Origin: Alphaproteobacteria bacterium
Lineage (GTDB): Bacteria; Pseudomonadota; Alphaproteobacteria; Micavibrionales; Micavibrionaceae
Direction: 5' to 3'
Length of the DNA stretch: 64,000 bases
Assembly (NCBI GenBank): GCA_009995595.1
Contig: JAACPE010000001.1
Coordinates: forward strand, 1-64,000
The position numbers were made by a program, and so were the translations under genes. Shown here piece by piece: positions 9,157 to 17,202 of the stretch. How positions within the stretch are numbered: position 1 is the first letter of the stretch; every line of letters begins with the position of its first letter. The notes under the pieces were generated by a model. It did not search any database, was not told the origin of the DNA, and saw only the letters and a program-made list of their open reading frames with translations.

Positions 9157-9924
9157 ATGAGTGTAGAAAATGGATCGAAAATACAAAAGGTGCTGAAATC
9201 GTGGCCAGTGGGTACGGTGAGTACGAGTAAATGGTTCTCTGAACTTGGCGTGTCCTCGCAACTCTTGAGAAAATATACTCAATATAATTGGGTAAAGCCT
9301 CTGGGAAGCGGTGCCTATATCAAAGCTGATGACACCGTAAGCTGGACAGGCGGGCTATACGCGCTACAAGAACAGCTAAAAATCTCAATCCACGCCGGAG
9401 CCATGACAGCCCTTTCCATGCAGGGTATGGCGCATTACTTGCGGATGGGCGGCGAGAGAGTATTTTTGTTTGCGCCGCCAAAGACTAAATTACCCGCATG
9501 GTTTAAAAATCATGATTGGGGAACGGAAATAAATTTTACGGCCAGCTCAATATTACCGGAGAATGTTGGCTTGATAGAGTATGAAGAAAAGAACTACACC
9601 ATACAAATATCCGCGCCAGAGAGGGCATTTCTGGAATGCCTTTATCTTGCGCCGGAAAAGCTTGATCTTGTAGAGTGCTATCAAGTCATGGAGGGACTGA
9701 CCACTTTGCGCCCGAAGCTATTGCAATCGCTTTTAGAGCAATGCGGATCAATCAAAGTAACGCGCCTGTTTTTATATATGGCCACCAAGGCTGGACATGA
9801 TTGGTATAAACGCCTTGATCAATCAAAATTTGACCTTGGAAAAGGAAGTCGTACAATCACGCAAGGCGGGGTATATATACCGGAATTTCAAATCATCGTG
9901 CCTGAGGAGCTTGTAAAACTATGA
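9157..9924 (+). CDS. abiEi: AbiEi-family antitoxin
   Basis: 255 residues with the AbiEi layout. An N-terminal winged helix (residues about 1-75) binds DNA and represses the operon; the following domain (residues about 80-255) carries the family pattern of IHAGAMTALSMQGMAHY and APERAFLECL. It neutralises the nucleotidyltransferase toxin encoded next to it (type IV style pair). The stop overlaps the toxin start by 4 nt (ATGA), so the two are translationally coupled. Confidence 0.9.
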   Translation: MSVENGSKIQKVLKSWPVGTVSTSKWFSELGVSSQLLRKYTQYNWVKPLGSGAYIKADDTVSWTGGLYALQEQLKISIHAGAMTALSMQGMAHYLRMGGERVFLFAPPKTKLPAWFKNHDWGTEINFTASSILPENVGLIEYEEKNYTIQISAPERAFLECLYLAPEKLDLVECYQVMEGLTTLRPKLLQSLLEQCGSIKVTRLFLYMATKAGHDWYKRLDQSKFDLGKGSRTITQGGVYIPEFQIIVPEELVKL

Positions 9925-10844
9925 TAAATCCATCTTACCGCGCACAAGTCGATCTTTTGTTACAGGTCATACCGCATGTAGCCAAGGAGGAATGCTTTAC
10001 GCTCAAAGGCGGCACGGCGATCAATATGTTTATCTGGGATATGCCGCGTCTTTCGGTTGATATTGATTTAACTTATCTGCCTTTTGATGATCGAGATACG
10101 GCAATGAGCAATATCGCCGCCGCGCTTGACCGGATCAAAGAGCGGATTGAAAAGGCCATCCCTAATTGTACCGTAAGGCTAGTACCGCAGAGCGACGGAC
10201 AGGAAACAAAGATCACCTGCCAAACCCAAAACGCACAAATCAAGATTGAGGTTAATACGATCATGCGCGGGGCTGTTTTTGCGCCAAAGAGTATGGACAT
10301 CGCCGATGCCGTTGAAGATGAATTTGGCCGTTTTGTTTCCATGAATATCGTGCATGAAGCCGAACTATTCGGCGGTAAAATCTGTGCGGCCTTAGACCGC
10401 CAGCATCCACGTGATTTGTTCGATGTATCGTGCCTGTTCGAAACTGGCGGAATTACGGACGACATTATGCAGGGCTTCATAATTAGCCTATTGAGCAGCC
10501 CGCGCCCAATCCATGAAATGATACGCCCGAATTTTCTGGATCAACAAAGAGCGTTTGAAACGCAGTTCGCGGGCATGAGCGAAACACCGTTTTCTTACCA
10601 AGATTTTGAAGCGACACGGGAACGCTTGGTCAAAGAAATCCATGCAAAGTTCACAGCCACTGACCGCACTTTTCTTCTCAGCTTCAAAAATGCCCAGCCG
10701 GACTGGTCACTTTTCCCGCATGAGAAAATAAAAGACCTGCCCGCCGTGAAGTGGAAACTTGCTAATATAGAAAAACTCAAAGCAAAAAATCCTGAGAAAC
10801 ATGCGGAGCAGTTAAAGGCTCTTGAAGGACGATTGAAAGGATAG
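9921..10844 (+). CDS. abiEii: AbiEii-family nucleotidyltransferase toxin
   Basis: 307 residues. The nucleotidyltransferase signature is intact: LKGGTAIN (about 27-34) and the metal-binding SVDIDLTYL (about 44-52), then a conserved KICAALDRQHPRDLFDV block. Family members use nucleotides, usually to block tRNA function, and stop growth during phage infection. It is coupled to the antitoxin upstream. The next gene starts 8 nt after its stop, so the operon may extend into the HEPN-like gene. Confidence 0.92.
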   Translation: MINPSYRAQVDLLLQVIPHVAKEECFTLKGGTAINMFIWDMPRLSVDIDLTYLPFDDRDTAMSNIAAALDRIKERIEKAIPNCTVRLVPQSDGQETKITCQTQNAQIKIEVNTIMRGAVFAPKSMDIADAVEDEFGRFVSMNIVHEAELFGGKICAALDRQHPRDLFDVSCLFETGGITDDIMQGFIISLLSSPRPIHEMIRPNFLDQQRAFETQFAGMSETPFSYQDFEATRERLVKEIHAKFTATDRTFLLSFKNAQPDWSLFPHEKIKDLPAVKWKLANIEKLKAKNPEKHAEQLKALEGRLKG

Positions 10845-10852
10845 ACAACGAT

Positions 10853-11596
10853 ATGCTCAATATTAAATTTTCATCGAAATTAATGCCAGTGCTTCAAAAA
10901 GCTGTTTTAAACACCTTTAATCAAGGCGACTGGAAAGAGCTTGGTTTCGAAACAAGCTCATCAGACCTTATAAATAATCATGGTAGACTATTAAGAAGTC
11001 TGTCATGGGGCGACCCAGATTATGAAGGACACATATTTGATGTATTAGAGGAAATAATCAGGTTAAATCCAGATGCAGATCGCATTCTTTTATCCAAAGA
11101 CAAAATCAAACGTTGGATAAAAGAAAATAGCATTACTGCATACAATGAATTATATGATGAAAATAATCAAATTGAGCCATTCTCAAGCCAAAAACTTTCT
11201 CCTAAAGATGTTGTAAATTCAGCCCTTAATGATGCAGAAATCCTTGTTAACTCAGGCTACCCGCAAAATGCAGTTGATAGAATGCATACTGCTTTTCATG
11301 GCTATTTAAAAAGCATATGTGAAAAATATGATGTACAGCATACTAAAGACCCAAGCATTACTGAGCTGTATAAGCTGGTTTACAGCAATATTTTAAAGGT
11401 TAACAGCACTGCTAAACACCCTGCTGAAATTGAGAAAATACTCCGATCCCATGCCAACACAATAAACGCAATCAATACGCTAAGAAATCATGCAAGTATG
11501 GCGCATGTAAACGATCTTCTGGATAAGGATGAAGCAACATTAGTAATAAATACTGTGCGAACTCTGCTTCATTATTTAGAAGCTAAAATAGATTGA
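10853..11596 (+). CDS. abortive-infection-type protein with HEPN-like C-terminus
   Basis: 247 residues. The C-terminal half (about 120-247) is helical and resembles the abortive-infection C-terminal family, with a RNHASMAH segment (about 210-217) that fits the R-N-x5-H HEPN ribonuclease motif. The N-terminal half is unrecognised. It lies 8 nt after the AbiEii gene in the same direction with an AAGGAT site, so co-transcription is likely. A role as an RNase effector is inferred from the motif and the neighbourhood. Confidence 0.7.
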   Translation: MLNIKFSSKLMPVLQKAVLNTFNQGDWKELGFETSSSDLINNHGRLLRSLSWGDPDYEGHIFDVLEEIIRLNPDADRILLSKDKIKRWIKENSITAYNELYDENNQIEPFSSQKLSPKDVVNSALNDAEILVNSGYPQNAVDRMHTAFHGYLKSICEKYDVQHTKDPSITELYKLVYSNILKVNSTAKHPAEIEKILRSHANTINAINTLRNHASMAHVNDLLDKDEATLVINTVRTLLHYLEAKID

Positions 11597-11641
11597 ACAT
11601 TTGAGGCATATAATCTCTAAAAATCTTATTGAATAAAAGTG

Positions 11642-12466
11642 ATGCAAAACTCAGAAGAAATATTTAGTCAGACTGAAGCTGATAGACCAGAATATAAAGC
11701 ACATAAAGTCTTCAAAGAGCTCGACCGAGCCATAGAATTTTATGATCTGCTAGACTTTTCAGTAATGGGATTTGCCACAAGCGGAACCAAATCAATTATA
11801 AATATCGATAGCCTTCTTTATTCATCAATTAAAAGTACGCTTGAATCAATTAAAATGATTTTACAGCGGGGCCATATAGGCGATGCTTTCTGCCTGCTCA
11901 GAAAATACTATGACTCTTGTATTTTGAATCTTTATACGAATGTGTATTTAGAAAACAATAAGAATGAAGCCAATTTATTAATTGAAGACGTTGTTCACTG
12001 GATGGATGGAACAAAAAAGCTTCCGCACGATACTTTCAAATCAATGCGACAATATCTCCAAAAATTTGAAAAAAGCAAAGAAATCCTAGATTTGGTTTTT
12101 CAGGATCAAAATTATGAATTAACCCGTCAAAGATGCAATGACCACACGCACTATAATTACTTTGATAATGTTCTTGTAAACGATAATAGGCTTCATTTCG
12201 TAGATAGGATCGAGCAGCTAAACCGTTTTCAAAATGATCTTGAAAACATTTTTGTATTACATGTTTCGTGTATATTTCACATTAATAACCACTACATGAT
12301 GTCTGGTGACTATATGGACAGCCTAGAATACGGAATAAAACCTGAAGAAGGCTCACAGTATTGGGTGGCAGATTTTATCCAAGAAATTTTTGACGATGTA
12401 ATTAAAGTAAAGCGCCCTGAAATTGTTGAGTTCATAAAGAAAAACACAGCTATGAAACTTACTTAA
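11642..12466 (+). CDS. helical protein of unknown function in the Abi cluster
   Basis: About 274 residues, helical, without membrane segments. RGHIGDAFCLLRKYYDSCI (about 82-100) recalls the DUF5677-like families, in which an Arg-rich helix precedes a second helix; a later QRCNDHTHYNY segment adds conserved-looking His residues. I cannot name it. It follows the HEPN-like gene after about 45 nt. It uses AT-rich codons like its neighbours. A partner of the upstream gene or an independent effector are both possible. Confidence 0.6.
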   Translation: MQNSEEIFSQTEADRPEYKAHKVFKELDRAIEFYDLLDFSVMGFATSGTKSIINIDSLLYSSIKSTLESIKMILQRGHIGDAFCLLRKYYDSCILNLYTNVYLENNKNEANLLIEDVVHWMDGTKKLPHDTFKSMRQYLQKFEKSKEILDLVFQDQNYELTRQRCNDHTHYNYFDNVLVNDNRLHFVDRIEQLNRFQNDLENIFVLHVSCIFHINNHYMMSGDYMDSLEYGIKPEEGSQYWVADFIQEIFDDVIKVKRPEIVEFIKKNTAMKLT

Positions 12467-12671
12467 AAATGCTAAGGAGCTTCGCCCCTCGCGCCGCAAG
12501 GGTCTTACGATAAACGCTTATCGGCCTTTTCCCCAACCTTCCTTCATTGCATTTCGTGCAGGCCGGGTGATCCCCCTTTAGGCCGAACGCGCCCTTGCGT
12601 TTGCTAACCCCACCCTCGGCGGGAGCCACGGTTGCATATTCGCAACCCAATTCCAAAGAGGAGTAAGAAAG

Positions 12672-13178
12672 ATGACAACTTTATTTGCACAACCCTATGA
12701 TATTTGCGCCAATGGCTTTTATTTTGAAACAGCCGAGCAATACGAAGAAAAAGCAAAAAATCTGACCAATGATTACGGTGATTTAGTCGAGGAATTTGAA
12801 ATTCAATTCATTGATGGTGATAGCATAGATTGCAAGCTGTTTTTCGCGCTCAATATTCATCAAGGCAATTTTGCGGATTTTCTGGATTGTGTGGATGAAT
12901 GGGACATAGACGAGAAAATCAAGGTCATTTTGGCCGTGGGAGAATGTGGCTATAGCTTTACATTTGGAAAGGATACACCGGATCAGTACGATCTTGATCT
13001 ATACGAAATGGATTCCATGCGTGATTTGGCAATGGAATTTGTTGAGCAAGGTTTATTCGGCGATATTCCGGCCAATATTCAAAATTATCTGGATTATAAC
13101 GCTATCGCTTATGATCTTGGCATGGATTACAGCGAGACGACTATTGACGGGACGCGCTATATTTACCGCATGGCCTAG
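12672..13178 (+). CDS. ardA: anti-restriction protein ArdA
   Basis: 168 residues, acidic, matching ArdA throughout: FYFETAEQYEEKAKNLTNDY, EEFEIQFIDG, ILAVGECGYSF and the C-terminal YNAIAYDLGMDYSETTI. ArdA mimics bent B-form DNA and blocks type I restriction and modification enzymes, which protects an incoming element. GAGGAG lies 8 nt upstream of the ATG. The 205-nt leader (12467-12671) is GC-richer than its surroundings; I see no gene in it, but leaders of ardA genes are often structured promoters active on single-stranded DNA. Confidence 0.96.
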   Translation: MTTLFAQPYDICANGFYFETAEQYEEKAKNLTNDYGDLVEEFEIQFIDGDSIDCKLFFALNIHQGNFADFLDCVDEWDIDEKIKVILAVGECGYSFTFGKDTPDQYDLDLYEMDSMRDLAMEFVEQGLFGDIPANIQNYLDYNAIAYDLGMDYSETTIDGTRYIYRMA

Positions 13179-13223
13179 TAAATTTTTTTTAGGGTACAAA
13201 ACGAGGTACAGAAAATTGGCTCA

Positions 13224-13250
13224 GTTCAATTCCCAAAGCGGGAATTGAAC
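13224..13250. repeat. perfect 11-bp inverted repeat between ardA and dcm
   Basis: GTTCAATTCCC (13224-13234) and GGGAATTGAAC (13240-13250) with a 5-nt loop. No T-run follows. On the minus strand GGTTCAATTCC looks like a tRNA T-arm, so a tRNA or att remnant is another reading, but no tRNA can be folded around it. The rest of 13179-13465 holds the dcm promoter and a GGGGCTTCGCCCC hairpin (about 13278-13290). Confidence 0.5.
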
Positions 13251-13376
13251 CTGCGGCATTTTTATAATTCCACCTCTTGGGGCTTCGCCCCGCCGGTTGC
13301 GTTCCCACCCGCCCGGCATCCCCGTGTTTTAATTTGTGAACTAGATAGCTTGCTTTAATATGTTCTCTCTTCGTTC

Positions 13377-13405
13377 TTGACAGAGGTTGTGGATTGAATC
13401 ATTAT
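13377..13405 (+). promoter_or_regulatory. predicted sigma-70 promoter of the Dcm cluster
   Basis: A consensus -35 TTGACA (13377-13382), a 17-bp spacer and a -10 CATTAT (13400-13405). It lies about 60 nt before the dcm start. Confidence 0.7.
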
Positions 13406-13420
13406 TAAGTATTAAACGCC

Positions 13421-13445
13421 CGGACTCTTTCTGTCACAATGTCCG
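13421..13445 (+). promoter_or_regulatory. candidate operator for autoregulation by Dcm
   Basis: CGGAC (13421-13425) and GTCCG (13441-13445) form an inverted repeat between the promoter and the start codon. Inside, GGACT-N5-TGTCA (13422-13436) resembles the GGACA-N5-TGTCC sites that, as I recall, bind the N-terminal HTH of SsoII-type methylases. The Dcm encoded here also has an N-terminal HTH. Inferred. Confidence 0.45.
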
Positions 13446-13465
13446 TATAAATCCTAGGAGGCCGC

Positions 13466-14722
13466 ATGACCAATCTAACTGATAATGTTTTTTATAATCT
13501 CAGAATTCAAACGGGGATGACTGCCGAACAGGTGGCCGAACTTCTTGGTGTTTCAGCGCGTACTGTCAGGCGCTGGGATTCGGGAGAGGTGGAGCCCAAA
13601 AAGATGGTTTTGAGTATGCTGAAAGGGGTGGCGAAAAAAGCACGGTTAAATGCTGCATACGCTTCCAGCAATAAATCAGCTTTTTCCTTTATTGACCTTT
13701 TCGCTGGTATTGGCGGAATTCGGATCCCTTTTCAAGAATTGGGCGGTGAATGTGTTTTTACATCTGAATGGGATAAATTTGCCCAGAAAACTTATGCGAT
13801 GAATTTTGGCGAGATACCTGAGGGCGACATAACGAAAATTCCTGCATCTTCGATCCCAGCTCATGATGTTTTGTTGGCGGGTTTTCCATGTCAGGCATTT
13901 TCCCAAGCTGGTTTGAAGCAGGGCTTTCTTGATACGCGCGGGACAATGTTCTTTGAAATACAAAGAATACTGAGCCATCATCGTCCTAAGGCTTTTGTTC
14001 TTGAAAATGTTAAACAGCTACGTGGTCATGATAAAGGTCGTACTTTAAAAACCATACTGGATATATTGCGTGGAGAAAACGAGCACGATATTCCTGAAAA
14101 TATCCCTATGTCGGAAGAAGCGAAAAGAAGCCTCGGTGATGAGCTCAATTATTGGGTGGATTTTCGCGTTCTCAGGGCTGCTGATTATGGTGTGCCCCAA
14201 AATAGAGAAAGAGTTTTCATAGTGGGAATCAATAAGGATTATTATCCTGATGCAGACTTTAATTGTATTTTCAAATGGCCGGAAGCGACGGTTAGAGAAA
14301 CTAAACTCGGAGATATTTTGCAAAAAAATTCCGATGTAGACACCAAATACACTCTTTCTGACAGGCTTTGGGAAGGCCATCAGCGTAGAAAACGTGAACA
14401 TAAGTTAAAAGGTAACGGATTTGGTTATTCTTTATTTAATCGTGAAAGCCCTTACGCGAATACGATTAGTGCGCGATATTATAAGGATGGTAGTGAAATA
14501 CTTATAGACCAATCGGAGCTAGGTAAGAATCCACGTAAATTAACGCCTCGTGAATGTTCTAGAATACAGGGGTTTCCTGAAGATTTTATTATAGATTGCG
14601 TATCTGATGTACAGGCTTATAAGCAGTTTGGTAATTCCGTAGCTGTGCCTGTTGTCAGGGAGGTGGCAAAGGCATTGCTTGATGCTATGGTGTGTGCGTC
14701 CAGAGTACGAAAGGCAGCCTGA
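13466..14722 (+). CDS. dcm: DNA (cytosine-5) methyltransferase, Dcm/EcoRII type, with N-terminal HTH
   Basis: 418 residues. An XRE-like HTH fills about 12-55 (TAEQVAELLGVSARTVRRW). The methylase motifs follow in order: I FIDLFAGIGG (about 74-83), IV GFPCQAFSQAG (catalytic Cys about 141), VI ENVKQLRG (about 178-186), VIII QNRERVFIVG (about 244-253), and X QFGNSVAVP (about 388). It methylates cytosine C5. The similarity to Dcm and the adjacent Vsr suggest a CCWGG-like target. AGGAGG precedes the start. It is the first gene of a co-directional cluster and its HTH may control that cluster. Confidence 0.95.
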   Translation: MTNLTDNVFYNLRIQTGMTAEQVAELLGVSARTVRRWDSGEVEPKKMVLSMLKGVAKKARLNAAYASSNKSAFSFIDLFAGIGGIRIPFQELGGECVFTSEWDKFAQKTYAMNFGEIPEGDITKIPASSIPAHDVLLAGFPCQAFSQAGLKQGFLDTRGTMFFEIQRILSHHRPKAFVLENVKQLRGHDKGRTLKTILDILRGENEHDIPENIPMSEEAKRSLGDELNYWVDFRVLRAADYGVPQNRERVFIVGINKDYYPDADFNCIFKWPEATVRETKLGDILQKNSDVDTKYTLSDRLWEGHQRRKREHKLKGNGFGYSLFNRESPYANTISARYYKDGSEILIDQSELGKNPRKLTPRECSRIQGFPEDFIIDCVSDVQAYKQFGNSVAVPVVREVAKALLDAMVCASRVRKAA

Positions 14723-15207
14723 TGGCTGATGTTGTTTCCAAATCCAAGAGAAGTCAGATGATGTCTGGCATCAAGGGCAAGAACACAAAACCTGAAATTA
14801 GTCTTAGAAAGGAATTGTTTTCACGTGGGTTTCGTTATCGAACTCATGGCAGAATTTTGCCCGGAAAACCTGATCTTGTTTTTAAAAAGTACAACGCTCT
14901 TGTTTTTGTTAACGGTTGTTTTTGGCATGGTCACGAAAATTGTAAATTGTTCCGGATGCCAAAATCCCGCATTGATTTTTGGGAGGAAAAGATAGGCGTG
15001 AATATAGATAGGGATAAGCGCAATATTATAGAGCTCTTGGATTTTGGGTGGCGGGTGCTGATTGTTTGGGAGTGCTCTATTAAAGGTAAAAGCGTTAGAC
15101 TTCCTGCTACTGCAGATCTTGTTCAAGAGTGGTTATTATCGGATCGGAAAGGTCTTTTTGAGATCCGTCTTGATAATGATACCCAATTACCCATTTTTAA
15201 AAGTTAA
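14722..15207 (+). CDS. vsr: very short patch repair endonuclease Vsr
   Basis: 161 residues from the ATG that overlaps the dcm stop (TGATG). It resembles E. coli Vsr over its length: RSQMMSGIKGKNTKPE, LPGKPDLVF (catalytic Asp), FVNGCFWHGH (active-site and zinc His/Cys), FWEEKIGVNIDRD and GWRVLIVWEC (zinc Cys). Vsr nicks 5' of T in T:G mismatches made when 5-methylcytosine deaminates. Here it may only repair, or it may act as a nuclease of the larger defence cluster. Confidence 0.95.
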   Translation: MADVVSKSKRSQMMSGIKGKNTKPEISLRKELFSRGFRYRTHGRILPGKPDLVFKKYNALVFVNGCFWHGHENCKLFRMPKSRIDFWEEKIGVNIDRDKRNIIELLDFGWRVLIVWECSIKGKSVRLPATADLVQEWLLSDRKGLFEIRLDNDTQLPIFKS

Positions 15208-15318
15208 AAATATATTCATCTGGTTTATTGTCACCTAAGTCGGAAAATCGTTTAAGTTTTGCGTATTCAAATTATTTCGGCTAAGGTTTTGTATTATTTA
15301 ATAGATTTGGAGATTTAA

Positions 15319-17199
15319 GTGCGTAGTGCAGTGCTTGATATAGAAGGGGGGCGGATTTTTATAGAAAGTGATAGGAAATCCTTTCCGCAGATAGAAGAGA
15401 TTTTTGCATTTAAAAACAAAAGCGATGACATTTGTGGTGTTACGGCTGGAGATGTAAAGACAACTGCACGTGTTTCCGAGCTAAAATTCCGGAAGAGACC
15501 TTTTTCTGCCAAATACAGGCTTGAGAAAGGTACTATACTTCCGCTTCTGGAAGACACTGTTTTACATGAGAATGCAGTGACTACCTTTATCGAATACGGC
15601 TATGCCGTTTTGGATAATAAGGTCTATACATGTCTGCCGGAGGAAAGAGATTTGTTCGTTATGGTTAAGGAGGCGGATAATCCTAAAAGTCTTTTGAGGG
15701 CTATAGCTGCTTTAAAAGAGAAGGGGCGTCTTGAAAGTGAATATGATCAGGTAATCCGAGAACTCATAACCACACCTATTTCGGATTTAGAGACTGCAAA
15801 CACCAATGTATTTCCCAATAAACTCTATAACTATCAGAGAGAGGGCGTACAATGGCTTTTATATTGTTATCTTAATAATATCGGGACCATACTTGCCGAC
15901 GACATGGGACTTGGAAAGACAGCGCAAATAATAGGCTTGATAGCTGAATGTAATGAACGTGATCTCCTTAAAAATACCCTGATAGTTGTCCCTAGCACCC
16001 TGATAGAGAACTGGAAAAGAGAATTCGAATTTTTCTATCCCTCGATAAAGCCTTATGTACATTACGGTACTCTTCGAACAGGTCTTGCTTCGGAGTTGGA
16101 AAAATATAAGGTTGTTATAACCCCTTACTCGATAATGACTAATGATATTGAGATGATGGTTGAGCTGGACCTTGATCTTCTGGTATTCGATGAAGCCAGT
16201 TTGTTGAAAAACCCGCAATCAGAGCGAACCCAATCAGCAAAGCGCTTGCAATCAAGCTCTACTATTGCAATTACAGGCACGCCTTTGGAAAATTCGCTGA
16301 AGGACCTCTGGTCTCTTACTGATTTGGTTTTCTCCGGATATCTGGGGCCTCTCGAAGAATTCTCTACTCGATATATTGGTAGGGATATACACGCAACTCT
16401 GGCGGGGAATCTGGAGAGCCTGGAAGCGCACGTTAGGCAGATCATGATACGTAGGTTGAAAGTAGATTATCTTGATGAGCTCCCGGAGCGCATTGATATT
16501 CCGCAACCAATAGAGATGAATGATGCAGAAAGAGAATACTATCAAAAGGTTATCGACACGATAAGAAATAACCGGAACGATAAAGGTGCTGTGTTTCAAG
16601 AAATAATAAGGCTACAGCAATATACGGCCCATCCGGAGCTCCTTTCCGAGAGTAAGTGTTACGAGCTAGCACACCTTAAGGGTGTTAGCGCTAAGTTCTG
16701 CCGCTTATTCGAGCTTCTTGACCAGATTGCCGAAAGAAACGAGAAAGTCATTATATTCGCAAATCATCACGAGATGCTTGATATTTTGAAAGGTGCAATT
16801 GAGAGAGAATACGGAAAAAAAGTATTCCAGATTGACGGGAGATTGCCAAATGAAGAAAGGCAGCCCGAAATTGATACATTTTCAGCGCAGGAAGGGTTCA
16901 GTGTCCTTGTGCTGAACCCAAAGACTGCCGGAATGGGCCTCAACATAACGGCGGCGAATCATGTTATTCATTACAGCAGGCAATGGAATCCGGCCTTGGA
17001 AGAGCAGGCGACAGCCAGGGCCTACCGCAATGGGCAAAAAAAGGCCGTAAATGTTTATTACCTCTTCTATTGTAACACGATCGAAGATGTTATTAATGAA
17101 CGTCTGGGTTTAAAGAGGCAGCTTTCAGAGCGCGTGGTAGTGGTTGAAGACGATAAAACTGAAGATATTGATATAATGTTAGATTACATAGGAGAATAA
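15319..17199 (+). CDS. SNF2-family DNA-dependent ATPase
   Basis: 626 residues, GTG start with GGAG upstream. An unrecognised N-terminal region (about 1-170) precedes a full SNF2 core: Q-like YNYQREGVQWL, motif I DDMGLGKTAQ (about 193-202), motif II DEAS (about 291-294, where most have DEAH), motif III ITGTPLENSLKDLWSL (about 318-333), and motif VI QATARAYRNGQ (about 562-572). These proteins move along double-stranded DNA and remodel protein-DNA complexes. It lies 111 nt after vsr and 3 nt before the GHKL ATPase gene. It is probably the motor of the restriction complex. Confidence 0.93.
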   Translation: MRSAVLDIEGGRIFIESDRKSFPQIEEIFAFKNKSDDICGVTAGDVKTTARVSELKFRKRPFSAKYRLEKGTILPLLEDTVLHENAVTTFIEYGYAVLDNKVYTCLPEERDLFVMVKEADNPKSLLRAIAALKEKGRLESEYDQVIRELITTPISDLETANTNVFPNKLYNYQREGVQWLLYCYLNNIGTILADDMGLGKTAQIIGLIAECNERDLLKNTLIVVPSTLIENWKREFEFFYPSIKPYVHYGTLRTGLASELEKYKVVITPYSIMTNDIEMMVELDLDLLVFDEASLLKNPQSERTQSAKRLQSSSTIAITGTPLENSLKDLWSLTDLVFSGYLGPLEEFSTRYIGRDIHATLAGNLESLEAHVRQIMIRRLKVDYLDELPERIDIPQPIEMNDAEREYYQKVIDTIRNNRNDKGAVFQEIIRLQQYTAHPELLSESKCYELAHLKGVSAKFCRLFELLDQIAERNEKVIIFANHHEMLDILKGAIEREYGKKVFQIDGRLPNEERQPEIDTFSAQEGFSVLVLNPKTAGMGLNITAANHVIHYSRQWNPALEEQATARAYRNGQKKAVNVYYLFYCNTIEDVINERLGLKRQLSERVVVVEDDKTEDIDIMLDYIGE

Positions 17200-17202
17200 T
17201 TT

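Noticed and set aside
12459-12656. 65-residue open frame on the minus strand before ardA
   Set aside because: No ribosome site and biased composition; it fits the GC-richer leader of ardA better than a gene.
13224-13250. tRNA or second att site
   Set aside because: A T-arm-like sequence is present on the minus strand but no acceptor, D or anticodon arm can be built around it.
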